A model generated the notes under the pieces. It had not been told where the DNA came from. It did no database searches and saw only the letters and a program-made list of their open reading frames with translations. Shown here in pieces: positions 17,501 to 24,183 of a stretch of 64,000 nucleotides of DNA; position 1 is the stretch's first letter, and each line of letters opens with the position of its first letter. The DNA is taken from the NCBI RefSeq assembly GCF_006783905.1, contig NZ_VFPE01000005.1, forward strand, positions 124,001 to 188,000, read 5' to 3'. Origin of the DNA: Microbacterium kyungheense (GTDB lineage Bacteria > Actinomycetota > Actinomycetes > Actinomycetales > Microbacteriaceae). A program made the position numbers and the translations under genes.

Positions 17501-18587
17501 GGAGCCCGACGGCTCGGACGTGACGCCGACCTCGCTGCTCACGGCGGACGCCGACGGCACCGACCCGGACGGCGACCACGTCGACCTGTCGTACCGGTGG
17601 ACCCGCAACGGCACGCCGGTCGGCGCCGACGCGACCACGCTGGCGCTGGACGGCCTCGCGCACGAGGGCGATGTCATCACGGTGACCGTGATGCCCAACG
17701 ACGGCACGACGGACGGGCACGCGGCCTCGGCGTCGGTCGTCGTGCAGGCGCCGTCGACCGCTCCGCAGATCGTCGCGACCGCGGTCAATGCGGCGGGCCC
17801 GTACACCGAGGGCACCTGGAGCACGACGCCCGTGACCGTCACCTTCCAGTGCACCTCGGGCGTCGCGATCACCTCGTGCCCGACCCCGGTCACGGTCGAC
17901 GCCGACACCGCCCCCGAGGGCCGCACCGTCAGCGGCACGGTCACCGACGTGCGGGGCGAGACGGCGACGACCGAGCTCCTGGTCAAGGTCGACGGGACGG
18001 CGCCCGCGCTCGCCCCGGTCGTGACGCCGGACCCCGTCACGGTCGGCGGCACCGCGACCGCCACCCCGAACGCGACCGACGCCGCCTCGGGCGTGGCCTC
18101 GCAGTCGTGCGACGTCCCGTCGACGGCGACGGCAGGCACGGCGAGCGTCACCTGCCGCGCGACGGATGCCGCCGGGAACACCGGGTCGGCGAGCGCCGCC
18201 TACACGGTGACGGCGCCCGGCCCGGTCCTGTGCGGGGGCGTGCCGGATCGGTCTCCGCTGCTGGCGGTAAACGCCGACGGCTCGAGCGTGTTCTTCCGGC
18301 TGTCCGGCGTGCCGATCGTGTTCCGCGCGTGCGATGCCGCCGGAAAGTCGATCGGCACGAAGCGGTTCGTCACCGGGGTCGTCCTCGTCGCCACGGCGGA
18401 CCTGCCGTCGTCGGCCAAGGTCAACGAGGGGCTCTATCCGCCGATCGGCAGCTTCACCTATGCGAAGCTCACCAAGACCTGGGTGGGTGCCATCCCGACC
18501 ATCAAGCTGAAGAGCGGCAAGAAGTACACGTATCGCATCGAGCTCGCCGACGGCACCTCGTTCACCGTCACGTTCGGGGTGCGCTGA
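11580..18587 (+). CDS. Very large exported protein: beta-propeller-like N terminus, PVYRL repeat, candidate clan-CD cysteine protease core, Ig-like C terminus
   Basis: 2335 residues. The signal peptide (MNRSRSAVRRPLRTMAVL, a hydrophobic stretch, then TAASALP) predicts export. Residues about 50-480 carry TolB/WD40-like motifs (DPFLTPDGQQVVFASS, SDDGRHLVFTS). Residues 508-557 are nine PVYRL repeats. A central region (about 1240-1540) resembles gingipain-like C25/caspase-type folds: VVVVGGDDIVPFAPV, then VSLNTHADE (His1434) and, 45 residues later, VFLIGCHAGNN (Cys1479), both after hydrophobic strands as in clan CD. The C terminus has Ig/HYR-like modules and no LPXTG. GAGGCG precedes the ATG at 11580. 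The stop overlaps the next start (TGATG), so it is coupled to the DUF5706-like gene. Protease activity is inferred from motif spacing only. Confidence 0.88.
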   Translation: MNRSRSAVRRPLRTMAVLTIPTLIVTGLATLTSTAASALPVAAAVGLPTGAERFAVADGAGGGATDPFLTPDGQQVVFASSGADPAGGDNGLADIYRSTATMYSDDPFSGAPDLVSVPDGPVGTTRADGASAEPVASADGRYVAFTSAATNLTGDASTAPGRTYVYVRDTLRDHTFRIQAAAEPDGDSFEPDLSDDGRHLVFTSTAGNLVTAGPTTVADTNGVADTYVADLDADGDGIYGDIALRKAFPSLELPTGSSGAVISGNGDVIALLSRSDPISAQPATALPSLYTVDRGFTVNRARLIATAASALSIDATGTNMAYIRSDACKNFSGEMKDVVVATTVEGNVTGYSVGLGTIDADRRVGEVADPQISPQGSDVAWSTTVPLLVGLPSGVDPVALAVPVIRTQEINWSDAQSGTIECVATFSPDWIDVAEGTHPSVSVAGRTLAFQSPSPSEVAVVDTHTSSYLSVESVDGWIPTPGYMTQVRIQNIPLTTLRDYAAQLAGAPVYRLPVYRLPVYRLPVYRLPVYRLLIDDSPVYRLPVYRLPVYRLPVYRLDLPGGWDQILADTPFAGELTQTVTLDEVLGWAAGILDDGNPATDAERAAAELIRSLTLQDLGLDESGLAGLSLTSYALGSAPVAQIPIAGEGTEPIARWQALLTAQGIDLTLDDDAVLAELDSAGLTLDTSGIDAVPLRDLPIALTLLSEVPADRLFLADTPLGAVDVTTLSPESRTALFGTTEVTGTLAAPSTALLSTGTAADIAAGAPQDVTVGTLLFSLLDAESYPWEDIAPSAIDPRYASARSVGNACTPDVRCRYWTGYRFAFDLGPGESQVGPGDDPLTIAAPTAFVDAPASTVPTDVYAAGSGPGIRWGTDDGVYSGPLIRSGQRVTAPLADMRAGTVFALGTFFSWARTMTDFGADGGITSGIYAASAANTDVRTDDAWDEPATNYENGEWVGVPTELTEGSIFYGWIAPDHFLFDEETGTESQSPSSDEDYYLVDPAPRGKRLVISTNAQDGQIAISLFRPSGSASAATLGVADAGTAPGTAVTEQSDFGAIAESGSDAAGALPGQTLVDQAVVRDGIAAEIEAAGVDTAPGEQLMVRVTSGNGMPSSSLYSLRVRYVDDSDETRCPGVDAPDMGEPGQSDPVTATTNTLYIFDATRYAQEYGWEGSDAVREALASMNGVGAAGSEVDGAILSVDSDPAVRAARTAYNQNPCSLSARAALTTAINRYVAAAVDGHRDQITSVVVVGGDDIVPFAPVAQNTAQFTESSHATDLRRATTPTGEPCPVDIAPDAVDPCATPLSAAAAAGDILTDDPYGLATAYESLAGHLYVPTVGLGRLVETPAQIQGIAARFRAADGAMDAAGELAADSSVTAGYGAWAELPAEVTAALEWRSPANTELTGTWTQQDMSDALFPADGAESPRLVSLNTHADERRMLPGVDGAESGRFAETDLFLADGRGDQSQLAGALVFLIGCHAGNNLPTAYFGDVEDWVDVFSTAGGFVGNTGYGLANNTTTALGERLLALYADWIGVTVDGRSITSAQALAYAKQSYLGGLGLYSGYDEKVLMGAVYYGLPMYTFSPAASGETKSAPLPEVPAGLSEVADHDGVLSASLRLQPTFQSVPSGSADGTTYLTADGQAPAVVPGQPVLPRLAAALGPRPEDPPLVPRGALITALTSEVETGVSPAIAAAGVGVPQTELTRAGVAFPSTFATISQQDAPGGPVDLLVVTPARVEVARDGTASIEKFTDLNVEAVYGPADSTDSTAPSVTYVEVPGAGGSRLSFGADGTGSDIAQMVLLVQRDGQAAWERVPVTRSPSGTSWDADVPNDGRPFRWILQVVDAAGNVATQTQHGHLDLAAAAAPALGAPGDDATVEAGSRLERTIAVTDAAPGEDLTATVYVRSGKDVVASGPAAIEQDGAQTHARIDELFPTPGGYVVEVRVCRTASCSTASFAVEVVDANLAPAATVTLEPDGSDVTPTSLLTADADGTDPDGDHVDLSYRWTRNGTPVGADATTLALDGLAHEGDVITVTVMPNDGTTDGHAASASVVVQAPSTAPQIVATAVNAAGPYTEGTWSTTPVTVTFQCTSGVAITSCPTPVTVDADTAPEGRTVSGTVTDVRGETATTELLVKVDGTAPALAPVVTPDPVTVGGTATATPNATDAASGVASQSCDVPSTATAGTASVTCRATDAAGNTGSASAAYTVTAPGPVLCGGVPDRSPLLAVNADGSSVFFRLSGVPIVFRACDAAGKSIGTKRFVTGVVLVATADLPSSAKVNEGLYPPIGSFTYAKLTKTWVGAIPTIKLKSGKKYTYRIELADGTSFTVTFGVR
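13101..13250 (+). repeat. In-frame PVYRL pentapeptide repeat (5 + 4 units)
   Basis: Fifty codons: five PVYRL units (residues 508-532), a LIDDS spacer (533-537), then four more units (538-557). At DNA level the units differ at most synonymous positions (GTC/GTG, CGC/CGG, CTG/CTT/CTC, CCG/CCC/CCT) while the peptide is invariant. That is the signature of selection on the amino-acid sequence, not of a recent slippage expansion. Confidence 0.95.
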
Positions 18588-19156
18588 TGGCGCGCGACGA
18601 GATGCGGGATGCCGCGGCCGACGGTCGCGCGCCGGCCGCGGCATCCACCCCCGGACCGCTTCCCGCGCGCGACACCGCCGCCCTCGCGGCCGAGATGCTG
18701 GCCGAGGTGCGCGACGAGATCGATCGCGCCGACCAGAAGGCCTCGCTGCTCATCGGCTCGCTCGGCATCGCGTTCTCGATCGTGCTGAGCGGCATGATCG
18801 GCGGCGACTGGACGCCGGTCACCCTCTCGCCGTTGGGCGCGACGGTGTGGGTGCTGGGCGTCGTCGCGGCCGCGGCATCCGTCGTGGCCGCCGCGGCGGC
18901 GGTCTGGCCGCGTCTCAGCCGCGGTCCCGGTCCCGGCGCGATCACGTACTGGGGCCAGGTCCGCGGGCTCGGGTCACCCGCCGAGGTCGAGCGCGCACTG
19001 AGCGAGCGCGGGGTCCACCCGCCCGAGCGCACCTTCCAGCAGCTGCTCGTGCTGTCGGCGGTGGTGCAGCGCAAGTACCGGGCGATCCGTCTGTCGATGG
19101 CGCTCGCGGGCGTGGGCGTCGGGCTCATCATCGTCGGCTTCCTGCTGACCCGCTGA
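18587..19156 (+). CDS. Pycsar-effector-like transmembrane protein (DUF5706/PycTM type)
   Basis: 189 residues with predicted membrane helices at about 52-72, 83-107 and 168-187. The helix-leading sequence EIDRADQKASLLIGSLG (about 44-60) matches the D-x-K-A-S hallmark of the Pycsar transmembrane effector family. The family's Lys-rich turn before the last helix (VVQRKYRAIRLSM) is also present. In Pycsar systems such proteins respond to cCMP or cUMP from a class III cyclase and damage the inner membrane. Here the start overlaps the stop of the giant exported protein (TGATG), and the cyclase is two genes upstream, so co-expression is very likely. The family call is by recognition, not by a profile search. 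A general membrane-stress role is the main alternative. Confidence 0.75.
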   Translation: MARDEMRDAAADGRAPAAASTPGPLPARDTAALAAEMLAEVRDEIDRADQKASLLIGSLGIAFSIVLSGMIGGDWTPVTLSPLGATVWVLGVVAAAASVVAAAAAVWPRLSRGPGPGAITYWGQVRGLGSPAEVERALSERGVHPPERTFQQLLVLSAVVQRKYRAIRLSMALAGVGVGLIIVGFLLTR

Positions 19157-19172
19157 CCCTGCGCGGCCCGGC

Positions 19173-19178
19173 TACGCT
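19173..19178 (+). promoter_or_regulatory. -10 hexamer of a probable leaderless promoter
   Basis: TACGCT (TANNNT type) ends 6 bases before the GTG start codon at 19185 of the LysE-type gene. Transcription would therefore begin at or next to the start codon. No Shine-Dalgarno is present. The same geometry recurs at 28578, 35599 and near 39990. Confidence 0.5.
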
Positions 19179-19184
19179 CGACAC

Positions 19185-19823
19185 GTGGTCCCCGTCGACA
19201 ACCTGATCGCGTTCACGCTGGCCGCGCTGGTGCTCATCGTGATCCCCGGCCCGAGCGTGCTCTTCACGATCGGCCGCGCTCTCGCGCTCGGCCGCATCGG
19301 CGGACTGCTGAGCGTGCTGGGCAACGCCCTGGGACTGCTGCCGGTGATCGGCCTGGTCGCGCTCGGCGTGGGCGGCATCGTCGCGCAGTCGATCGTGCTG
19401 TTCACGATCCTCAAGGTGGCGGGCGCCCTGTACCTGATGTACCTCGGCGTGCAGGCGATCCGTCACCGGCACCGCACCGCGGCCGCCGCCACCGCCGCCG
19501 CGCTCCCCCGCTCCGCGTGGCGTCAGCTCGGCGAGGGCTTCGTCGTCGGCGTGACCAACCCCAAGACGATCGCGTTCTTCGTGGCCGTGCTGCCCCAGTT
19601 CGTCGACCTGAACGCCGGGTCGGTGCCGCTCCAGATGATCGAGCTCGGCCTGGTGTTCTTCACCATCGCGCTGCTCTCGGATGGGGCGTGGGCCCTCGTG
19701 GCGGCCGCGGCACGCTCGTGGTTCGGCCGTTCGCCGAAGCGCATCGCGACCCTGTCGGCGACCGGCGGCGGACTCATGATCGGGCTCGGCGGCATCCTCC
19801 TGCTCACCGGCAACAAGCACTGA
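19185..19823 (+). CDS. LysE/RhtB-family amino-acid exporter
   Basis: 212-residue inner-membrane protein with the LysE-family layout of about six helices. The N-terminal signature FTLAALVLIVIPGPSVLFTI contains the conserved PGP followed by a helix, and NPKTIAFFVAVLPQF in the middle matches the family's NPK motif. It is expected to export amino acids or analogues; the substrate cannot be read from sequence. The GTG start at 19185 has a TACGCT -10 element at leaderless distance and no ribosome-binding site. It is followed after 10 bp by the HAD hydrolase, probably in the same transcript. Confidence 0.92.
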   Translation: MVPVDNLIAFTLAALVLIVIPGPSVLFTIGRALALGRIGGLLSVLGNALGLLPVIGLVALGVGGIVAQSIVLFTILKVAGALYLMYLGVQAIRHRHRTAAAATAAALPRSAWRQLGEGFVVGVTNPKTIAFFVAVLPQFVDLNAGSVPLQMIELGLVFFTIALLSDGAWALVAAAARSWFGRSPKRIATLSATGGGLMIGLGGILLLTGNKH

Positions 19824-19833
19824 AGGACGACCC

Positions 19834-20706
19834 ATGGCCCCGCAGCCCTCGACCTCCGACCGCCGGCGCATCGTGTTCATCGACGTCGACGGCACGATCC
19901 TCGAGCACGGCTCGCGCATCGCGCCCGGCACGCCCGACGCGATCCGCGCCGCACGCGCGGCGGGGCACCTGGTGTACCTCGCGACCGGCCGATCGGCCTC
20001 CGACATCCATCCGCGCGTCGCCGAGATCGGCTTCGACGGGGCCGTGACCAATTCCGGTGCGCTGGTCACGTCGGACGGCGAGGTGGTCATCGACCGGCCG
20101 CTGTCGCGCGAGCATGCCGACCGGATGATCGCCGCGCTCAAGGCACGAGGCATCCGCTACTTCCTGCAGACGCGTGACGGCGTCTACGCGTCCGACGAAA
20201 TGGCCGAGCTCATGCGCGAGTACGCGGCCGCGATCGACGCGCGCGAAGCCGCGGGCGAAGAGGTGCGGCCCGAGGACTCGCTCGTCGGGCTCGCCCAGCG
20301 CACGTTCCCGAGCGTCGACGAGGCCGACCTCGACCGCATCGACAAGGCGGTGTTCGTGAGCGACCACCCCGAGGGCATGGGCGAGCTGATCGCCGACCTC
20401 GGCGACCAGTTCCTCATCGTCCCGGGCAGCATGCCGCTGCCGGGCGGCTCCAACGGCGAGATCAACGAGGCCGACACGACGAAGGGCTCCGCGATCGAGC
20501 TGCTGCTGGAACGCCTCGGCATCGACGCGGCCGACGCCGTCGCGATCGGCGACAGCTGGAACGACATCGAGATGTTCCAGGTGTGCGGCGTCGCCGTGGC
20601 CATGGGCAACGCCCACCCCGAGCTCAAGGACCTCGCGGACTTCGTCACCACCGATGTGCTCGACGACGGCATCGCGAACGCGTTCCGCCGGCTCGGGCTG
20701 ATCTGA
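19834..20706 (+). CDS. Cof-type HAD-superfamily phosphatase
   Basis: 290 residues. HAD motif I FIDVDGT (Asp17, Asp19), motif II around VTNSGALVTSDG, and the C-terminal motif GDSWNDIEMF typical of the Cof/YidA type with a C2B cap. The family dephosphorylates sugar phosphates, flavin or pyridoxal nucleotides; the precise substrate is not deducible. The ATG at 19834 follows AAGGACG, and the gene lies 10 bp after the LysE gene. It ends convergently with the VOC gene, four bases apart. Confidence 0.93.
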   Translation: MAPQPSTSDRRRIVFIDVDGTILEHGSRIAPGTPDAIRAARAAGHLVYLATGRSASDIHPRVAEIGFDGAVTNSGALVTSDGEVVIDRPLSREHADRMIAALKARGIRYFLQTRDGVYASDEMAELMREYAAAIDAREAAGEEVRPEDSLVGLAQRTFPSVDEADLDRIDKAVFVSDHPEGMGELIADLGDQFLIVPGSMPLPGGSNGEINEADTTKGSAIELLLERLGIDAADAVAIGDSWNDIEMFQVCGVAVAMGNAHPELKDLADFVTTDVLDDGIANAFRRLGLI

Positions 20707-20710
20707 CCGC

Positions 20711-21109
20711 TCAGCCCGCCGCGTCGGGCGCCGCGGTCGTCCGCGCCTCGGCGCCGAGGTTCACGAGGTTGCCGCCGGGATCCCGCACCTGCGCCACGCG
20801 CTCGCCCCACGGCATGTCGGCGGGCGGCTCCACTCCGCGTCCTCCGGCGGCGAGCCACGCCGCGTAGACGGCATCCACGTCGTCGACGTAGAACCACAGC
20901 TCGACGCGGTCGCCCACGGACGGGGGCAGCGCGTCGGGATCGCGGCCGATGCCGAGCGACGCGTCGCCCAGCTTCAGCGACACGTAGTCGTCGACGCCCT
21001 CGTTGCCGAATCGGTACGACACCGTCGCGTCGAGCGCGCTCTCGTAGAACCGCACGAGCGCCGGCAGGTCTCGCGTGAGGAGGATGGGGAACAGGCTCCG
21101 CACCGCCAT
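20711..21109 (-). CDS. VOC-superfamily (glyoxalase/bleomycin-resistance-like) protein
   Basis: 132 residues with two beta-alpha-beta-beta-beta halves: FPILLTRDLPALVRFYESAL in the first and VELWFYVDDVDAVYAAW plus QVRDPGGNLVNLG in the second, all typical VOC elements. Metal ligands cannot be assigned with certainty. The role may be glyoxalase-like, dioxygenase-like or antibiotic sequestration. The ATG at 21109 is preferred over the GTG three codons upstream because GGTGGGGA lies at the right distance. Confidence 0.88.
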   Translation of the reverse strand: MAVRSLFPILLTRDLPALVRFYESALDATVSYRFGNEGVDDYVSLKLGDASLGIGRDPDALPPSVGDRVELWFYVDDVDAVYAAWLAAGGRGVEPPADMPWGERVAQVRDPGGNLVNLGAEARTTAAPDAAG

Positions 21110-21133
21110 GTTCCCCACCCTACGACGGCGGGA

Positions 21134-21973
21134 TCAGTCCAGGAAGATGTCGGGGAACAGCTCGGAGTCGGGCGTGCCCGGCACCGCCGCGTAGCCCGAG
21201 AAGTCCGTCACACCCGCGGCCTCCAGCACGTCCTCGACGATGAGCGTCTGGCCGGTGTAATCGCGCGCAGGCTTCGTGAAGATCTCGTACGCGGCGTCGG
21301 CGTAGACCTCGGGAGTGCGGCTCACCTTCATCATGCGGTCGCCGCCGAGGGCGAACTGCACGGCCGCGGTCGCGATCGTGGTGCGCGGCCACAGCGTGTT
21401 GGCGGCGATGCCGTCCTTGGCGAACTCGGCCGCCAGTCCCAACGTCGCCATCGTCATGCCGTACTTCGCGAGCGTGTAGCCGGTGTGCCCGCCGAGCCAC
21501 TTCGGCGACAGATTGAGCGGCGGCGACAGCGACAGGATGTGCGGGTTCGGCGCGTCCTTGAGGATCGGCACCGCGGCGCGCGACAGCATGAACGTTCCGC
21601 GCACGTTGACGTCCTGCATGAGGTCGTACTTCTTGGCCTCCAGGTCGAGCGAGCGCGACAGGTCGATCACCGATGCGTTGTTCACGACGATGTCGATGCC
21701 GCCGAACTCGCCCTGGGCCTTCAGGACCGCTTCGGTGATGTCGTCGTCGTTGCGCACGTCGCCGACGATCGGGAGCGCCTGGCCGCCGGCATCCCGGATC
21801 TGCTCCGCCGCGGAGTGCACCGTGCCCTCGAGCTTCGGGTGCGGGGTGTCGGTCTTGGCCAGCAGCGCGATGTTGGCGCCGTCGCGCGCGGCGCGGAGCG
21901 CGATCGCCAGGCCGATGCCGCGGCTGCCGCCCGATATCAGGATCGTCTTGCCGGCGAGGGGCTTGTCGGTCAT
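21134..21973 (-). CDS. Short-chain dehydrogenase, HSDL2-like
   Basis: 279-residue classical-fold SDR: the cofactor motif SGGSRGIGLAIA (about 15-26), the NNAS motif at strand 4, and YTLAK as catalytic Tyr/Lys. The SPPLNLSPKWLGGHTGYTLAKYG stretch (read as two overlapping parts) is characteristic of the hydroxysteroid-dehydrogenase-like 2 group, which acts on lipid-type substrates. GGAGGAG precedes the ATG at 21973. It lies downstream of the crotonase gene on the same strand, but a 70-bp structured repeat (22028-22097) sits between them and may end or uncouple the upstream transcript. Confidence 0.93.
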   Translation of the reverse strand: MTDKPLAGKTILISGGSRGIGLAIALRAARDGANIALLAKTDTPHPKLEGTVHSAAEQIRDAGGQALPIVGDVRNDDDITEAVLKAQGEFGGIDIVVNNASVIDLSRSLDLEAKKYDLMQDVNVRGTFMLSRAAVPILKDAPNPHILSLSPPLNLSPKWLGGHTGYTLAKYGMTMATLGLAAEFAKDGIAANTLWPRTTIATAAVQFALGGDRMMKVSRTPEVYADAAYEIFTKPARDYTGQTLIVEDVLEAAGVTDFSGYAAVPGTPDSELFPDIFLD

Positions 21974-22027
21974 GGGTACTCCTCCAGAGGTGCGGGCATA
22001 GGTGCGGTGCGGGCGACAGGTGCCGCG

Positions 22028-22097
22028 ATCATGTGCTCTCGCCGAGGTCACACGTCCTGGACGTCAGTTCCGTGTGCGTTCGGCGAGAGCACATGAT
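22028..22097. repeat. Two-tier hairpin element, copy A
   Basis: An 18-bp perfect outer stem (22028-22045 with 22080-22097, CATGTGCTCTCGCCGA on the left) encloses an internal loop and a 6-bp inner stem CACACG/CGTGTG (22049-22054 with 22071-22076). Copy B at 36331-36405 shares both flanking and inner sequences. Copies C, D and E have the same layout with different but complementary arms. Confidence 0.8.
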
Positions 22098-22134
22098 GCG
22101 GATGGGAAGTGGGTTGTCGACGCCGCGGGTGCGG

Positions 22135-22911
22135 TCAGGAACGGGACTTCGTGGATGCCGCGGCGAAGGCCTGCACGCGCGCCCGGGCCTCGTCGGTGTC
22201 GAAGCGGGCGCCGATCGACGCCGCCTCGTCGTCGAGGTTGTCGGCGAACGAGCGGCCGGCGCCCGTGCGGACCAGTCGCTTGGCCTGCCCGAACGCGGCG
22301 GTGGCGTTGTCGAGCCAGAATCGGGCGACCGCCTCGGCGCGCGCGGCGACCTCGTCCGCCGGCACGACCTCGGTCACCAGTCCCCAGTCCAGGGCGGTGG
22401 CCGCGTCGATGGTGACGTCCTGCAGCAGCAGCTGCAGCGCGCGGCGCTGCCCCACCGCCGCCGGAAGGAGCGTCGAGACGCCCAGGTCGGGGGTCAGGCC
22501 GATGTTGGCGTAACGGCTGACGAACCTCGACTGCTCGGACGCGACGATGTAGTCAGCCGTGAGCATCAGCCCGAGCCCGCCGCCGGCGACCGCGCCCTGC
22601 ACGGCCGCGACGATCGGCGTGCCGGATTCGACGAAGGTGCGGATGCCGTCGTGGATCGTGTGCGCGGCGCCCGTGACGTCGGCGCCCGAGGCCCCGGACG
22701 TGGCCATCTCGATGACATCGCCGCCGGCGCAGAACGCGGGTCCTGCCGCGTCGAGGATGATCGCACCCACGGATTCGTCGGCGGTCAGCTCGTGCGCGAT
22801 GTCGCGCCAGCGGCGGCCCATCTCGAAGCCCATCGCGTTGAGCGAGGCGGGGCGGTTGAAGGTGACGCGGGCGAGGCCGCCGTCGCGGGTGACGAGGATC
22901 GAGTCGCTCAT
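22135..22911 (-). CDS. Enoyl-CoA hydratase/isomerase (crotonase) family protein
   Basis: 258 residues. The crotonase oxyanion-hole segments are FCAGGDVIEMA (about 60-70) and GAVAGGGLGLML (about 105-116). The catalytic-loop region reads YANIGLTPDLG, with the Asp typical of PaaG-like isomerases and hydratases, so either hydration or isomerisation of enoyl-CoA is possible. GGAG precedes the ATG at 22911, 14 bp after the stop of the HSD10-like dehydrogenase. The two therefore form a small operon for consecutive beta-oxidation-type steps. Confidence 0.92.
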   Translation of the reverse strand: MSDSILVTRDGGLARVTFNRPASLNAMGFEMGRRWRDIAHELTADESVGAIILDAAGPAFCAGGDVIEMATSGASGADVTGAAHTIHDGIRTFVESGTPIVAAVQGAVAGGGLGLMLTADYIVASEQSRFVSRYANIGLTPDLGVSTLLPAAVGQRRALQLLLQDVTIDAATALDWGLVTEVVPADEVAARAEAVARFWLDNATAAFGQAKRLVRTGAGRSFADNLDDEAASIGARFDTDEARARVQAFAAASTKSRS

Positions 22912-22925
22912 GGGGTCTCCAGGGT

Positions 22926-23687
22926 TCACTTCGGGGCCATGCGGATCGCGCCGTCGAGGCGGATGGTCTCGCCGTTCAGGTAGCCGTTGTCGACGATCGA
23001 CATCACCAGGCGCGCGTACTCGTCGGGCTTGCCGAGGCGCTGCGGGTACGGCACCTGCTGGCCGAGGCTCTCCTGCGCGGCCTCGGGCAGGCCGGCGAGC
23101 ATCGGGGTCTCCATGATGCCGGGGGCGATGGTGACGACGCGGATGCCGTAGCGGGCGAGCTCGCGCGCGATCGGCAGCGTCATGGCGTGGACGCCCCCCT
23201 TGCTGGCCGAGTACGCCGGCTGCCCGATCTGCCCGTCGAACGCGGCGACGCTCGCGGTGTTGACGATGACGCCGCGGTCTCCGGCGCTGGTCGGCTCCGT
23301 CTTGGCGATCACGGCCGACGCCTGCGAGATGACGTTGTAGGTGCCGATGAGGTTGACCCGGATGATGCGCTCGAACGCATCCAGCGGCGACGGATCACCC
23401 TCGCGGTCGAGCACCTTCGCCGGAGGTGCGATCCCCGCGCAGTTCACGACCACGCGAAGGGGCCGGGATGCCGCGGCCGCCGCGACCGCATCGGCCACTT
23501 GCTGCGGGTCCGTGACGTCGGCAGGCGCGAACGAGCCGCCGAGCTCGGCCGCGACGTCGGCGCCCGCCGAGGTCGCGAGGTCGACGACGGTCACCACCGC
23601 GCCGGCTGCGGCGAGACGTCGGGCGGTCGCGAGGCCGAGTCCGCTCGCGCCGCCGGTGACGAGGGCCGAGGCGTCCGTCAGTTCCAT
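22926..23687 (-). CDS. SDR-family 3-hydroxyacyl-CoA dehydrogenase, HSD10-like
   Basis: 253 residues, very like type-2 3-hydroxyacyl-CoA dehydrogenases (17beta-HSD10). The cofactor motif is TGGASGLGLATA (about 12-23), NCAG sits at strand 4, NTASVAAFDGQIGQPAYSASK carries the catalytic Ser/Tyr/Lys, and the C terminus reads NGYLNGETIRLDG. It probably oxidises 3-hydroxyacyl-CoA or branched-chain intermediates. The ATG at 23687 has AAGGAG at the right spacing. It is the first gene of a pair with the crotonase, divergent from the DUF488 gene. Confidence 0.94.
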   Translation of the reverse strand: MELTDASALVTGGASGLGLATARRLAAAGAVVTVVDLATSAGADVAAELGGSFAPADVTDPQQVADAVAAAAASRPLRVVVNCAGIAPPAKVLDREGDPSPLDAFERIIRVNLIGTYNVISQASAVIAKTEPTSAGDRGVIVNTASVAAFDGQIGQPAYSASKGGVHAMTLPIARELARYGIRVVTIAPGIMETPMLAGLPEAAQESLGQQVPYPQRLGKPDEYARLVMSIVDNGYLNGETIRLDGAIRMAPK

Positions 23688-23812
23688 GCGTTCTCCTTCG
23701 AACTTGGTATCGGGTTCCACACTACGCGGTACTGCGTTCCACCACACGCTTCGCGGCGGGGATGCGGCATCCACGCTACCGACCTGCTGCTGCGCGGTGT
23801 TGGATGAGGGGC

Positions 23813-24163
23813 ATGGAGCTCCGCATCAAGCGCGTGTACGACGACCCGGCGCCGGACGACGGATTCCGCGTGCTGGTGGACCGGCTGTGGCCGCGCGGCC
23901 TCTCGAAGGACCGGGCGCACCTCGACCTCTGGGCCAAGGACGTGGCGCCCTCGACCGAGCTGCGCACCGCGTTCCACCACGACGGCATGTCGTGGGAGGA
24001 CTTCGCGGCCGCCTACCGCGCCGAGCTCGCCGGCCCGACGAAGGGCGCCCTCGACGCCCTGCGCGCCGAGCTCGCGCCGCACGCCGTCGTGACACTGCTG
24101 CACTCGGTGCATGACCCGGTGCAGAATCACGCCGCGCTGCTGAAGGCGGCGCTGTCGGGCTGA
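23813..24163 (+). CDS. DUF488 family protein
   Basis: 116 residues, typical length and pattern for the short DUF488 proteins: IKRVYDDPAPDDGFRVLVDRLWPRG at the N terminus (given here as one recognised block), KDVAPSTELR and a C-terminal VTLLHSVHDPVQNHAALLK. The family is widespread and of uncertain function. The ATG at 23813 follows GAGGGG; the open frame upstream is spacer. Twenty bases separate it from the kinase gene, so the next three genes probably form one transcript. Confidence 0.9.
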   Translation: MELRIKRVYDDPAPDDGFRVLVDRLWPRGLSKDRAHLDLWAKDVAPSTELRTAFHHDGMSWEDFAAAYRAELAGPTKGALDALRAELAPHAVVTLLHSVHDPVQNHAALLKAALSG

Positions 24164-24183
24164 GCACCGGCAGGATGGGACGC

